From NCBI GenBank assembly GCA_039105265.1, contig JAPFFF010000003.1, forward strand, positions 4,092,001 through 4,156,000: a stretch of 64,000 nt of DNA. The letters run 5' to 3'. The translations under genes were made by a program, and so were the position numbers. Positions 10,401-20,669 of the stretch are shown here, piece after piece. The notes under the pieces are model-generated. The model was not told where the DNA came from. It saw only the letters and a program-made list of their open reading frames with translations, and did not search any database. Origin of the DNA: Tritrichomonas musculus (lineage: Eukaryota > Parabasalia > Tritrichomonadida > Tritrichomonadidae). Each line of letters opens with the position of its first letter. The stretch's first letter is position 1.

Positions 10401-11467
10401 ATTTCAAGATTACCATATTGGCACGCTAAATGAAAAGGTGATAAAATTGCTGAATCTGAAAACATATCTACTCCTTTACACCATAAAAACCGAAAGGCTT
10501 CAGTTGTACCTGATTTTGCAGAATAGTGCATTGGACCATAACCGTCAATATCATATTTTTGAGTTATGTTAAAACCAAACTTTTCGAGCTGATAAATAAT
10601 TGCCATACATCCTCCTGCAACAGTAAAATGAATCAGAGAACGCCCTTTATCATCTGTTCTGTTGATTTCTGTTGATAAAAAACATCTTTGTATACTATTA
10701 TATAGCAGAAAAAAACAATTACTAGCGTTGAATAAAGAGCATAAGCATAGTAAAGTTGGATTATCTTTAATTATAGCTGGAATTTTATATTTCGTCATTG
10801 AAAATCTATGATTAATATTTAAGCTGTCATTAGATAATTGCGATAGAAGCGAATTAAAAGAATTTTCATCATCATCAATTATTGAATCAATTAATTTTGC
10901 ATTATATAACTCAGTTTGATCATAAAACATCATATATGTGTTAATTGATAGAACATTAATTAGGTTGTATGGTATTTCATATAAACTCCAGCCAATAATG
11001 CAATTTGGATATAGTAATTTAACATTATTCATAAAACAAAGAAAATTGCTAAGAAAAGGAATATCGTTGATTTTAAAATTAACTATTTGTCCTATTCTTT
11101 TAGAAATTGTAGATAGTGATGGAATTGTATTTAATTTTTGGAAAATTTTTTGTAAATAAGCCAGCTTTGCGAATATAAAAATTTTATTTGAATCAATTTT
11201 AAAAATTATCGCACCAGCTGCAATATTTCTTCTAAAATTAATTAAATGTGAATTTGAATTTTTAATAAAATCGTTGACCTTAGATAAAAAAATTTCCCAA
11301 AGTTTAGTTCTCGCTTTTCCCTTTAAAATTTCACCTTCGTTGAATAATTGATAAATATCTTTTACTAATTGGTTATATGAAAGCAAATCGTTGGGGTCGG
11401 TTAAAAGATTTTGTAATGGAAGATCTATTTGTTGGTTGCTAGATGCTATTTGATTTGAATCTTGCAT
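7415..11467 (-). CDS. Ankyrin-repeat protein fused to P-element-like (RNase H-fold) transposase domain
   Basis: A 1350-residue protein starting at the ATG 11465-11467. About residues 180-260 resemble the trichomonad DUF3447 region. Ankyrin-like repeats follow to about residue 610, for example GRSLIHFTVAGGCMAII and GYGPMHYSAKSGTTEAF. The second half carries spaced motifs in the order seen in P-element/THAP9-type transposases: D841 (SIDAIEVSL), D915 (STDGDTGY), D965 with H968 and KN (IADLIHFLKNRR), and E1127 (EHFHALIRGMTG). The long D965-E1127 spacing could hold an insertion domain. The C-terminus is an acidic E/D tail that looks like coding microsatellite. The fusion could be a self-mobile gene or a host ankyrin gene that captured a transposase core. 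Residue assignments are by eye. Confidence 0.6.
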   Translation of the reverse strand: MQDSNQIASSNQQIDLPLQNLLTDPNDLLSYNQLVKDIYQLFNEGEILKGKARTKLWEIFLSKVNDFIKNSNSHLINFRRNIAAGAIIFKIDSNKIFIFAKLAYLQKIFQKLNTIPSLSTISKRIGQIVNFKINDIPFLSNFLCFMNNVKLLYPNCIIGWSLYEIPYNLINVLSINTYMMFYDQTELYNAKLIDSIIDDDENSFNSLLSQLSNDSLNINHRFSMTKYKIPAIIKDNPTLLCLCSLFNASNCFFLLYNSIQRCFLSTEINRTDDKGRSLIHFTVAGGCMAIIYQLEKFGFNITQKYDIDGYGPMHYSAKSGTTEAFRFLWCKGVDMFSDSAILSPFHLACQYGNLEIISFIYQNDSNIKIPSYCFSKCENINPLCLACENDRDNVVSFLLDKIYLPRQQEININEFILAACHSCCQNGSLSCLKILFMHNMNEILHDHSLLAEATEKGHLDIIKFIFQKNSFFEEDTEKLKNHLQNAVLNNKLEVVKYYINHNLGKYLDKSDINDLFFKSLGNINLIKYLDKIFNINYDINGKHYIREACFLKDIQVLSFLLAKKCEIEVDLLQTLHEQKSPLLQFLMIKSKTYTDIIGSKKDVTTEQGVENQGNQLCCQQGDNTFCWSSSNNNKSSGCNTSLSFLDIDGEIVVEKYMYTENDYKLIIMNYNSDFEYKYDSDPFGTKRMNIQRQNKANQRLLKAQNLQNAKASMLLTNNQKTNNAMCNHEIITVPTKEKYLLDLFLENINKNLTRHPCGYRYYKDVVDFCYCIKYGPKPYENIRRIIPIPTVRSLKIRKDKQFKSIKKSMINGDVNIVINLILRKYVSPQANKKVNCLLSIDAIEVSLYKKSNNFFKSLFIFYLIPLDNCHKPFPIKVVKHQNGKANSDFIQLIKEITKKIMANSPCINLKYLSTDGDTGYFPEYESEFKLLFDYFKAHGIEGYTKIIGKLIFLYSQKGECLIIADLIHFLKNRRTQIIFSQINMKNIVVNTSCLQDILNRTAPIADRSSLSKLQDVFPIEIFNFQIFLEVFKSGNYDLAFYLFPACCWNESFNNSKIGKLTRLFLLECGLFGFKRFHEIQQKSQDSTEIMPAIAIKRAFTAISLSWNEFSESEGIFKFSNLGTMLQEHFHALIRGMTGSVDTIDNTINCIIRSNIILEILDKQGAVVSGRTRYSVGGTHYNPDIHSFELIYEDKPENIINRLEKMSVYGNYTDFPDLFIPCFCSFIETIAAGSLRISCTNKHFHYGRRIISREITNSVEIKKETNQENTIAENEEFYEEYDDSNLKNDIELINKLINDNDDDEEEEIIEQEEEMVEQEEKEEMIEQEEEELNEHLINNWNFKIIIIIIFI

Positions 11468-11553
11468 TTAGAATAAACAAAATAATGGAAAAATTGAAAA
11501 AATTTTATCAAAAAATGGAAAATTAAAAAAAAAACTTTAAAATATAAAGTATT

Positions 11554-11645
11554 CAAAAAGTGAACTGGAAATGCCTCAAAAAGTGAACTGGAAATGCTTC
11601 AAAAAGTGAATTGGAAACGCTTTAAAAAGTGAATTGTAAATTTAT
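11554..11645. repeat. 23-bp direct repeats upstream of the ankyrin-transposase gene
   Basis: Four units of CAAAAAGTGAACTGGAAATG plus 3 bases start at 11554, 11577, 11600 and 11623. A further TTCAAAAAGTTGC lies near 11665. Their core matches the palindrome arms at 6037-6063 on the other side of the gene, consistent with subterminal binding sites of a mobile unit. Confidence 0.7.
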
Positions 11646-11689
11646 AATAAACGAACAGAAAATGGTTCAAAAAGTTGCTAGTTTCTTTC

Positions 11690-12735
11690 AATCAATAATA
11701 TGAAATTATATTGTTAATTATTGGAAATAGTATAATTTATAAATATATATATATATTATTAATATGAAACAAAAAATATGAAATATATGTTAATTAAAAA
11801 ACTGTAGAGTAAATATTGTAAAAAATTTATTTCCTTTTCTTTTTGAACAAAAAATATAAATATTTCAATTATAAAGAAAGAAAGTACAATTTCATTAATG
11901 CTAAGATATAGCTATTCAGATATATTATTAAATTATAAAAGCAATATTGCAATTATTTTCATTATATTAATTTTTTATATCTATTGAATGTAAATTTTCA
12001 ACTCGGAGCCTACCAAATCTTGAAATGCATACCCCATATATTTTACATAGTATGTTTATAAATATTAACATATATTAATTTGAGCATGAATCATCCAATA
12101 TTCATAGATTTTTTCCTTTAAAAAAATTGAATGAAAAAGAGTTTCCATACCTTTAATAAGATATTTTTAAAATCATTAAAATTATAATATTTTGAATGAA
12201 GTTAAAACGTCAACAATCATCAATTATTATATGAAATGTATTTGTTTATGGCTTCTTTATGCGATTCTGAAAACATTTTTATCCTTTTTCTAACCATTTA
12301 GGAAAAAATATGATTTTAGTTATACAAATTCAAAATAATTAGAATTTTTGATCCAAAAATCATAAATAAAGCTTATATTTAGGCATTGAATTAAAATCAG
12401 AAACCATATTATACAATTCTCAATAAAAAAATAAACTTATATTTTAATAGGGGAAAAAGAAGAGAATTGTACCGATGATGAAATAATGAATCCATAGCAA
12501 TTTTTTATTCAATTTTCTTTCACAATTCAAATATATTGAATTTTTTATATAAAAAAAACTATTCAATTTTTCAATATATATTTAATTTTTGAAAGTGGAC
12601 CTCTGAAATAGAAAATAATGTTATCAAATTAAAAAATAATATTTTGAATTTCCCACCAATAAATTGAGAGGCCCAGTTTTTGGAATCCAGTTTAGAAAAA
12701 GTCCTTGCGTCAAACTTTTTCCTCCAAAAAAAAAA
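11690..12735. other. Intergenic, no gene recognised
   Basis: AT-rich, with no open frame that looks coding and no clear repeat. Confidence 0.5.
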
Positions 12736-12759
12736 AAAAAGATTTTAAAAAATTATTAT

Positions 12760-13290
12760 TTATTGATAAATATAATCACCTTCTCTTTCAATTACTTTGA
12801 AGATTCTATGAATCCATTCATCTAAAACTGAATTTAAAACATTTTTTGAAATTTCACTTAACAATTCTTTGATTAGGTTTGATATTCTCCGATTCTCGAG
12901 ATTGATAATTGATTGACTTTTTGATATCTTGATAATCGATAATCTCGATATCAGATTTTTAAACTGATAATCGAGTATCAGATGTAAAAAAGTGACGTTT
13001 TTGATATCGATTCTCAAAATAACAATCCTATCTTTGATAATTTCGAAGAGTTGTTCTCATCATTATGCATTTGACCATCCAGCAGTTTTTTGAGATATCC
13101 TCATAAAAAAAGTCGGGAAAAGCAAGATCCGTTGAGTCAATGGCTGCTCTAATCTCTTCCGTCCTAATTCTTGACATTTTTCGAATGCCAAATGTGGTCT
13201 AGTATTGTCAAGATGGATATAATAACCTTTAGTATTTAAATATCGAGCAAGATCGCCTAACATATTTTCGGAAAAAATGGTTTGTTGGAT
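12760..13290 (-). pseudogene. Tc1/mariner transposase relic (3' part)
   Basis: A minus-strand frame at 13063-13263 has the signature GYYIHLDNTRPHLA followed by CQELG, matching the second catalytic Asp region of mariner-type transposases. Just downstream the expected third-Asp block is split between frames: DLAFPDFFYE is in one frame, and GYLKKLLDGQM continues in another, so there is a frameshift near 13090-13110. The C-terminal piece at 12760-13017 ends with DEWIHRIFKVIEREGDYI, which resembles the family's terminal helix and GxYI ending. The 5' part with the first catalytic Asp is missing; upstream sequence is simple GTT/GAT repeat. No terminal inverted repeats were found. It is a dead copy of moderate age. 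Confidence 0.65.
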
Positions 13291-13304
13291 TTTTCACCAG
13301 GTGG

Positions 13305-13625
13305 AAGCATTGTTGGTTAATGTTGTTGTTAATGATGGATGATGCTGTTGGTTAATGTTGTTGATAATGATATTAATAATGTTGATACTAATGCCGTTGC
13401 TGATGATTTTGTTAATGATAGATTGTAATGATATTAATAATGTTAATGCTGATGTTGTTGAAAAATGATGTTAATTATAAATATTAGATGTAGTTGATCG
13501 ATGTTCATAATAAATGTTGTTGCTAATGATAAATGTTGATGATGCTGATGGTTAATGTTGTTGATAGATAATGATGCTGATGTTGTAGTTGATGATATTA
13601 ATAATAAATATACTGATGATTTCTG
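13305..13625. repeat. Imperfect GTT/GAT-rich simple sequence
   Basis: Irregular strings of GTTGTT, AATGATG and TTGATGATG without a fixed period, of the kind produced by replication slippage. It abuts the truncated 5' side of the mariner relic. Confidence 0.7.
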
Positions 13626-13674
13626 ATTTGATTGCTGGATTGCTTCACAAAATAAAAATATATAATTGAATGGT

Positions 13675-14560
13675 TTATTCTATCTTAACTAAACTATATA
13701 CTCTTTGCTTCTTTCCTTTCTCTCTAATATACTTACTTCTTATTTCATATCCCTCTGGCACATCCTTCTCGTTTTTAAACCCAAAGTGTTGATATAACTG
13801 TTTCTTGCCATTAAACTCTCTGTTCAAGTCAAGTTCGTTTATCATTACTGTATCCTTATTTGTTTTTTCTTCTGCGCTCAAGCCGAGCTTTCGAAGCGAG
13901 GCGTCTGCTTCATCAACAATAACTTCTCCAATCTTGCTCATACATCTTATCCATGAATCTTTGTTCATTGATTGCCACGCATTAGCTCTCAATTGGTTTA
14001 ATCTTGTCTTATATCTGTTCTTGGCTACCTTGTATATAAACTTCTCTTCTGGTACCTTTACTTGCCTCATGTATAGATAAGCTGTTGAGTCTTCGTTCTT
14101 GTTTCTTCCTACGAACTGTTCAACTGATTATACGGTATATAATGGAGTCTGTATGAATATAGACAATAGATTTTCCTTCAGTGACTAACCTGATAGGATG
14201 CATGATGTAGCAATAACTCTGTCAACGTCCTCTGTAGTAACAAACTTGCCTTCATCACTTATTTCTACTTCCTTCTTATCAGAATTGTACAATGCTTTAT
14301 TAAGTTCATTGTCGATACACTCCTTTTATCGTTCACATTCATTCTTATCCTCTATCTTAATTAATATCTTATCATACCTCTTTATCTCTTCGAGTACTTG
14401 TTTAGCTATAGTCTCTCTTTGCTCTTCCATCTTACTCTTCAGCTTGTATAGATTTTCTCTGTCTTCCTAGGAAGATTCCTTTATTTTCTTGGCTATCTCA
14501 TACAGATTTATGATAAATCACTCTCATTGAGTAATCTTCCTTTCTCATTTTGGAAAAGAT
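13675..14560 (-). pseudogene. Helicase-like relic of virus/mobile-element type (fossil)
   Basis: The longest intact frame (13675-14070) encodes 131 residues that I do not recognise on their own. Immediately upstream on the same strand is a short stretch VEQFVGRNKNED, resembling motif VI of superfamily 2 helicases, and further upstream is a charged, coiled-coil-like stretch. Codon use is visibly less AT-rich than in the neighbourhood. Helicases of this kind occur in large DNA viruses and virus-like elements, but a plain transposon origin is not excluded. It is broken, with several breaks, and is treated as a fossil. No terminal repeats were identified. Confidence 0.4.
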
Positions 14561-14986
14561 ATCTCAATGTGCTACTAAAACTAAGCCACTAATTGGGAAG
14601 TAAATAATTTTCATCTTTAATTGGCATATTTTGAAGTATAGTATACTTCGACAATATTTCCGATCGTTACACTCTTCCTCATTGCATCAATGAATGATTT
14701 AATCAGAGAATCGCTGAGTTCTCTTGTAGTATGATTCAATACATCAATTAGTTGTTCCTTGACAAGGATATTCTGGCTCGGAAATATATTTCAGGCAGTG
14801 AAAGTTACGCAGCCAGACAAATAGAGAATTTCCACTAGAGATATCTCTGGTATCAAAGGAATCTGATCTTTCTTAGAGATGACTTTTAATCATCTCCTGA
14901 CAGTAAGCATGGTCGCATCTATTTTCAGGATTACTCCAGAAGAACTTTAAGAAATGAACGAGTGAAGTTGAAAGTAAAAGTATATT

Positions 14987-15297
14987 CTATATAGTTGCAA
15001 AATCACAAAAATACCTCCTTTTGAACTCTATTGTCTGCCTTGTTACAATCTTGAATTTAGTTGACTTAATTTGTGCAAACAGCCAAGTTTGAGAAGGAGG
15101 ATCAGTTTTTTTTTTAGAAAACTTTGATACAAGTTCATTGAACCTTACAGCTGATAAAAGGTAAAAAGCTTTGTCAATTCTCTTTTTTTTCCAGATAATA
15201 TGCCGTGAAATTGCACAAATAGCTGGAATACAATTGGCATCGTCTTCAACACCTTCAATATTCTGATATCTATTATCAAAAAAACATACTTATCAAT
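14987..15297 (-). pseudogene. Unrecognised open frame without ATG
   Basis: About 100 codons are open on the minus strand, ending in TAG at 14987-14989, with protein-like composition (for example CIPAICAISRHIIWKKKR and DPPSQTWLFAQIKSTKF). There is no in-frame ATG, and an in-frame stop lies just upstream. It resembles a fragment of a larger gene in this decayed region. I do not recognise the family. Confidence 0.35.
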
Positions 15298-15299
15298 AA

Positions 15300-15890
15300 T
15301 CAATATCGAAATTCAACAAAAAACAAATACTAATCAATACATCATTCAGATTAAAAACTATGAGATTTAAAACTTATTTTAAAAAAATACTATTTCACAA
15401 AAATCCATTACGACATCTACAGTTGAAAATTTGAATTCTGTTATTAAAACTTATTTTTCGGATTATCAAAAAGCTGAAACGCTTTGACCAAAAAAACAAA
15501 ACAAAACAAAACAAAAAAAGTATACATTATGAGATAAAGAAAAGCAACTAAAGACAAAATATGATTGTTCAAATAGAATATTAATAATAACATACAGTAT
15601 GCATTTATGGAAAAATCTCTTCTCATTTGTAAACCTTTTGAAATAAATTGAAAGGTCTGTTTACCATAATAGCATACTGTATTATTATTATTATTATAAT
15701 AATAATAATAAAAATTAAACAATTGTATTTTAATATAAATATGCTTGTATTGATACTTTTTAGTAATGATTTGCTTATTAATTATGATTTATCGGTATAT
15801 AAGTGGCGATATTAAAATTAAGGATGAAAATGAAATTAATCAGTGGCATAACTTGCATAAAATAATTATTTGAAATCAAGTAAAATATAA
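15300..15890. other. Intergenic, simple repeats
   Basis: AT-rich, with a run of AAAAC units (about 15493-15520) and ATT/AAT triplets (about 15675-15712). The 92-residue frame over 15444-15722 reads through these simple repeats and is not a credible gene. Confidence 0.5.
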
Positions 15891-17900
15891 GATGAAATTA
15901 CATAAGACAATAAAAAGAATTTTATAAAAATACTGATTGAAATTTGATAAAATAATGAAGTGAATCCAATGAAATATCTAATGAAATTTGATAAAATAAT
16001 TGTTGAAATTTCATAAAATACTTGTTGAAATTTCATAAAATATTTGTTGTAACGGCATAAAATATTTATATAAAACCAAATAAAATATTATTGAAATTTG
16101 ATAAAATATTTTTTGAAATTTGATAAAATAATTGTTGAAATTTGATAAAAAAATTGTTGAAATTTGATAAAATAATTGTTGAAATTTGATAAAATAATTG
16201 TTGAAATTATATAAAATATTTTTTGAAATTTGATAAAATAATTGTTGAAATTTGATAAAATATTTGTTGAAATGCGATAAAATATTTATTTAAAATGTAA
16301 TAAAATATTTATTGGAATTTGATAAAATATTTATTGGAATTGCATAAAATATTTGTTGAAATTATATAAAATACTTGTTGAAATTTGATAAAATATTTGT
16401 TGAAATTTGATAAAATAATTGTTGAAATTTGATAAAATATTTGTTGAAATTTGATAAAATATTTATTTAAAATGTAATAAAATATTTATTGGAATTGCAT
16501 AAAATATTTATTGGAATTGCATAAAATATTTGTTGAAATTTGATAAAATATTTGTTGAAATGCGATAAAATATTTATTTAAAATGTAATAAAATATTTAT
16601 TGAAATTTGATAAAATATTTATTGGAATTGCATAAAATATTTGTTGAAATTTGATAAAATATTTGTTGAAATTTGATAAAATATTTGTTGAAATTTGATA
16701 AAATATTGGTTGAAATTCGATAAATACTTGTTGAAATTTGATAAAATATTTGTTGAAATTTGATAAAATATTTATTTAAAATGTCATAAAATATTTGTTG
16801 AAATGAGATAAAATATTTGTTGAAATTTCATAAAATATTGGTTGAAATTGCATAAAATATTTGTTGAAATTCGATAAAATATTTGTTGAAATGTGATAAA
16901 ATATTTGTTGAAATTTGATGAAATAATTGTTGAAATGTAATAAAATACTTGTTGAAATGTAATAAAATACTTGTTGAAATGTAATAAAATATTTGTTGAA
17001 ATTTGATAAAATATTTGTTGAAATGTAATAAAATATTTGTTGAAATGGAATAAAATATTTGTTGAAATTTGATAAAATATTTGTTGAAATTCGATAAAAT
17101 ATTTGTTGAAATGTGATAAAATATTTGTTGAAATTTGATGAAATAATTGTTGAAATGTAATAAAATACTTGTTGAAATTTGATAAAATATTTGTTGAAAT
17201 TTGATAAAACAATTGTTGAAATTATATAAAATATTTGTTGAAATTTCATAAAATATTTGTTGAAATGGAATAAAATATTTGTTGAAATGGAATAAAATAT
17301 TTGTTGAAATGGAATAAAATATTTGTTGAAATGGAATAAAATATTTGTTGAAATTTGATAAAATATTTGTTGAAATTTGATAAAATATTTGTTGAAATTC
17401 GATAAAATATTTGTTGAAATGTAATAAAATATTTGTTGAAATTTGATAAAACAATTGTTGAAATTATATAAAATATTTGTTGAAATTTCATAAAATATTT
17501 GTTGAAATTTGATAAAATATTTGTTGAAATGAGATAAAATATTTGTTGAAATTTGATAAAATATTTGTTGAAATTTGATAAAATATTTGTTGAAATGTAA
17601 TAAAACATTTATTGGAATTGCATAAAATATTTGCAGAAATTGCATAAAATATTTGTTGGAATTGCATAAAATATTTGTTGAAATTGCATAAAATATTTGT
17701 TGAAATTGCATAAAATATTTGTTGAAATTTTATATAATATTTGCTGAAATTTTATAAAATATCTGTTGAAATGTAATAAAATATTTGCTGAAATTTGATA
17801 AAATATTTGTTAAAATTTGATAAAACATTTATTTCAAATGTAATGAAATATTAGTTGAAACCTCATAAAACATTATCTGAAATTTGATAAAAAGTATGAT
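15891..17900. repeat. 22-bp satellite array, about 2 kb
   Basis: The consensus GATAAAATATTTGTTGAAAT plus TT has a measured spacing of 22 bp at 17341-17390, with drifting variants such as ATGTAATAAAAT and TTGCATAAAATA. About 90 units are present. Because 22 is not a multiple of 3 and the unit lacks stops in minus-strand frames, the array opens long overlapping frames (up to 311 codons) whose products (ISTNILSNFNKYF-like) are artefacts. The unit degrades towards both edges, while the centre (16780-17700) is most homogeneous. Confidence 0.93.
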
Positions 17901-18163
17901 AAAACTATATTTAATATTAAATGAAATTCCATAAAATACTTTAAAATAAATATCATAAAATAATAATATATAACTGCATTAAATCTGATATTAAACTCCA
18001 TAAACTTTTTGTTTGAATTAAATAAAATAATGAAGACAAATGATATAAAATATTCTTTTTTATAACTTTACAAAAAAATATAATTTCGATAATTTTATAA
18101 AATATGAATATTTTGAAATCAAATTAGAAAATGATATGGAATTATATGAAAAAAAATCATGAT

Positions 18164-19321
18164 TTAAATATCTAATGTTATATATCCTTGGTTTGATAAA
18201 GAATTATATTTTGAATCCAATTGGCCAAATAAAATTGCCAATTCATCATTCCTTTGGTTTACTCCATCAACTAAACCATTCAAAGCATAGAATTGTGAAT
18301 TATATTTTGAATCCAATTGGTTAATTTGGTTGTTATTTGAATAATTCAATTCATCTTTTAATTTCTCAATTTTATTATCAATATCATCATTATTTGATTG
18401 AATCTTTTGTTCCCATAATTCATGTTCTTTTTTGATTTCACTTTTGATCAAATTTTGAATATTTCCTAATAATATTTGTTGGTTAGCTTTTTCTGTTTCC
18501 AACAAATTTTTTTGTTCCTCAATTAATTCACTCATTTCCTTTTCTTTCATAGACAAATCATTCTTCAATTTGATCACTTCACTTAACAAATCTGATGTTG
18601 TTTTGAGAAGATATTTTGGATTCAGCATTGAAAAATCGAAAACATCAGAATATTCATTTTTCAGTCTCTTAAATAAATCAATTCTTTGGTTCTCCAAGTC
18701 AAGATTCAGGAACAGAATAGAAGCTTCTGTTTTATACTTATCGAGACATTTGAATAAAAAGCCGATGAATTCGTCTTGATTTGATTGATCAAATTTAAAT
18801 TGGTCGTCATTCACAATGCGATACAAAACAGCGACAGGAAGATTCAAAAGTCGTTCATCGTCAATAAATTCACTGAAATGTGATGCGATATATTTTTCTT
18901 CATTTTGAGTGCAACTTTTTGAATCGTTTTTAATGTTTTGATTTTGCATTTGAATTTGGTATTGTATCGTCTCAAAAACGAGAGAGCTGCTATGTTCATC
19001 GATGAACTTAGTCGTGATTTTTAGTAATCCGGGTACTTCGTATTTAATGGCAAGCTGACGAATTGAAAAAATATCTGATTCGATAATTTCAAATGATTGA
19101 TTTTGACAGCATTTGATAAATGCTAAAATTGAACTCTCTGTTAAATCAATTAAATCTGAAGAGATCTCAATATCAGTTTTATGAGCAAAATCTTTCGAAT
19201 GACAATAAAAATAATTTGAATTCTTGGAAATTAAATCAAAATCGATGGGATATTTCTTATCCTTATAAACAAAGTTCTTATTTAACCTAATAAGAGGTTC
19301 AATAGATTGAACAACTTGCAT
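18164..19321 (-). CDS. BTB-like and coiled-coil protein, trichomonad type
   Basis: A 385-residue protein starting at the ATG 19319-19321. The N-terminus (about residues 15-110) has the shape of a divergent BTB/POZ fold: YPIDFDLISKNSNYFYCHSKDF, then a SSILAFIKCCQNQSFEI helix and ...IRQLAIKYEVPGLL. About residues 140-235 (FIDDERLLNLPVAVLYRIV) resemble the helical BACK-like region seen in large trichomonad families. About residues 240-350 are a coiled coil (KNDLSMKEKEMSELIEEQKN...). Such proteins are usually protein-binding adaptors; no partner can be named. CCGTTTTTT (AACGG on the gene strand) lies about 10-18 bases before the start. The gene stands alone between satellite DNA and an LRR relic. 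The family label is moderately sure. Confidence 0.65.
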   Translation of the reverse strand: MQVVQSIEPLIRLNKNFVYKDKKYPIDFDLISKNSNYFYCHSKDFAHKTDIEISSDLIDLTESSILAFIKCCQNQSFEIIESDIFSIRQLAIKYEVPGLLKITTKFIDEHSSSLVFETIQYQIQMQNQNIKNDSKSCTQNEEKYIASHFSEFIDDERLLNLPVAVLYRIVNDDQFKFDQSNQDEFIGFLFKCLDKYKTEASILFLNLDLENQRIDLFKRLKNEYSDVFDFSMLNPKYLLKTTSDLLSEVIKLKNDLSMKEKEMSELIEEQKNLLETEKANQQILLGNIQNLIKSEIKKEHELWEQKIQSNNDDIDNKIEKLKDELNYSNNNQINQLDSKYNSQFYALNGLVDGVNQRNDELAILFGQLDSKYNSLSNQGYITLDI

Positions 19322-19800
19322 TGTTTTCTCCGTTTTTTAAAATGAAATAGTTGTTTGTACTATAATAAAAAATTCAGTGAGATTTCTCAAAAAGTTCATA
19401 TTGATTTTATATTTTTTATAATGTTATTGTAATATTATATAATTTAATTTAATTAAAATATTATTATATAAATTATTGTAATTAATACTAGTAATATTTT
19501 TAAATTAATATCAAGATTAAATTAATATTTTAAAAGATAATTTGATTTATAGCAAATCATTTAAAATTGAATGAATTGGTCGTATTAAAAAATTATTTAT
19601 TTATCTCTTTATAAGCATGAAAATTCATTATTATTTTATAACTAATAATACAAAACAAATTACTTTATTTCTAATAATAATATATCTTTAGGAATACCAG
19701 CATTCGAAAACTCCATAACCAATATTATCGATTTTAGATAGAATGAATAAACTTTTTATTGTACAATAATAAAATTCATCACTTCAAGTTTGTTGTATTT
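19322..19800. other. Intergenic, no gene recognised
   Basis: It holds the upstream region of the BTB-like gene, with the AACGG-type motif at 19330-19338. The rest is featureless AT-rich sequence. Confidence 0.5.
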
Positions 19801-19815
19801 ACGAATTTGAATGAA

Positions 19816-20605
19816 TTAATATTCAATTTGGGCGACTTGAGGAGGAACCAAAATATTTTTAATTCCAGAAGATGCAAATGCATTACTTTGAATCATTTTA
19901 AGATTTAAATTTTGCGAGATTTCAACATTTTGAAGTAAAAGGATGTTCTTAAAAGTTTGAGAAAGAATGAAAAATGTCTCAATTTTTGAATGCACTTTTG
20001 CCAATAATTTTGAAGATTTGAATTTTGCTGAATTTCAACATGTTTCAAGTTAATACAACCGCTAAAACTTCCTTCACAAATTTGAGTGATTTGAGGTGAA
20101 ATTGAGATAGTTTCAGTATTTGATTGACAAAATGCAAAATGGTCCATATATTTGTATTGCCGATGGAATTTCAACAGTTTTATTATCTCTACATGCAAAT
20201 ACACGAGTATCACTATTCTTCACTGTTGGTGACACTTTTTCCAACGATTAATTTTTTCATTATTTGGTATCGTTCATTTTTTTTTTTTTGTATCACTGCC
20301 ATTTTTGTAAGATTATATGCAGATTTACATCATCCTTCTTGTAAATAATGAAGATTTGATAGAATGAAAAGATGGTCGATTGCGTAAATTGCTCTTTTCA
20401 CCATTGTTTGAAGTTCTGAGTTTTGTAGATTTTCAATTGTTATAAATATGGATTTATTCCAATGATTTGAAGCTCAGAATCTTGTTCAAATATAATTGTA
20501 TTAAGATGCATGCAATTCTCTAAAGCATGGTCACAAAACCTATTAATAATTGGCATTGGCTAAAAACACCTTCACAAATTTGATTCGAATGCTTAAATGA
20601 ATGCT
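19816..20605 (-). pseudogene. Decayed BspA-like leucine-rich-repeat gene
   Basis: Pieces of LRR_5/BspA-type repeats occur on the minus strand in different frames: NTETISISPQITQICEGSFS followed by GCINLKHVEIQQNSNLQ, then NLKMIQSNAFASSGIKNILV and PPQVAQIE, and further upstream QICEGVFSQC and LNTIIFEQDSELQIIGI. The pattern (I..I...AF.GC..L..V.IP....I) is the trichomonad surface-protein repeat. At least three frame changes separate the pieces, including an extra T near 20145 and a change near 20010, and no start is found. The 5' side fades about 65 bp from the inverted-repeat element at 20670. I call it a pseudogene. Confidence 0.65.
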
Positions 20606-20669
20606 GGTCCTACCATAAATAAGGCCAAAAAGCGGGGAATGAAAAATTGAAGAGAAATAAGATAAAAGA

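Noticed and set aside
16776-17711. A 311-codon and other long minus-strand open frames
   Set aside because: They lie wholly in the 22-bp satellite and translate only its unit in shifting phase.
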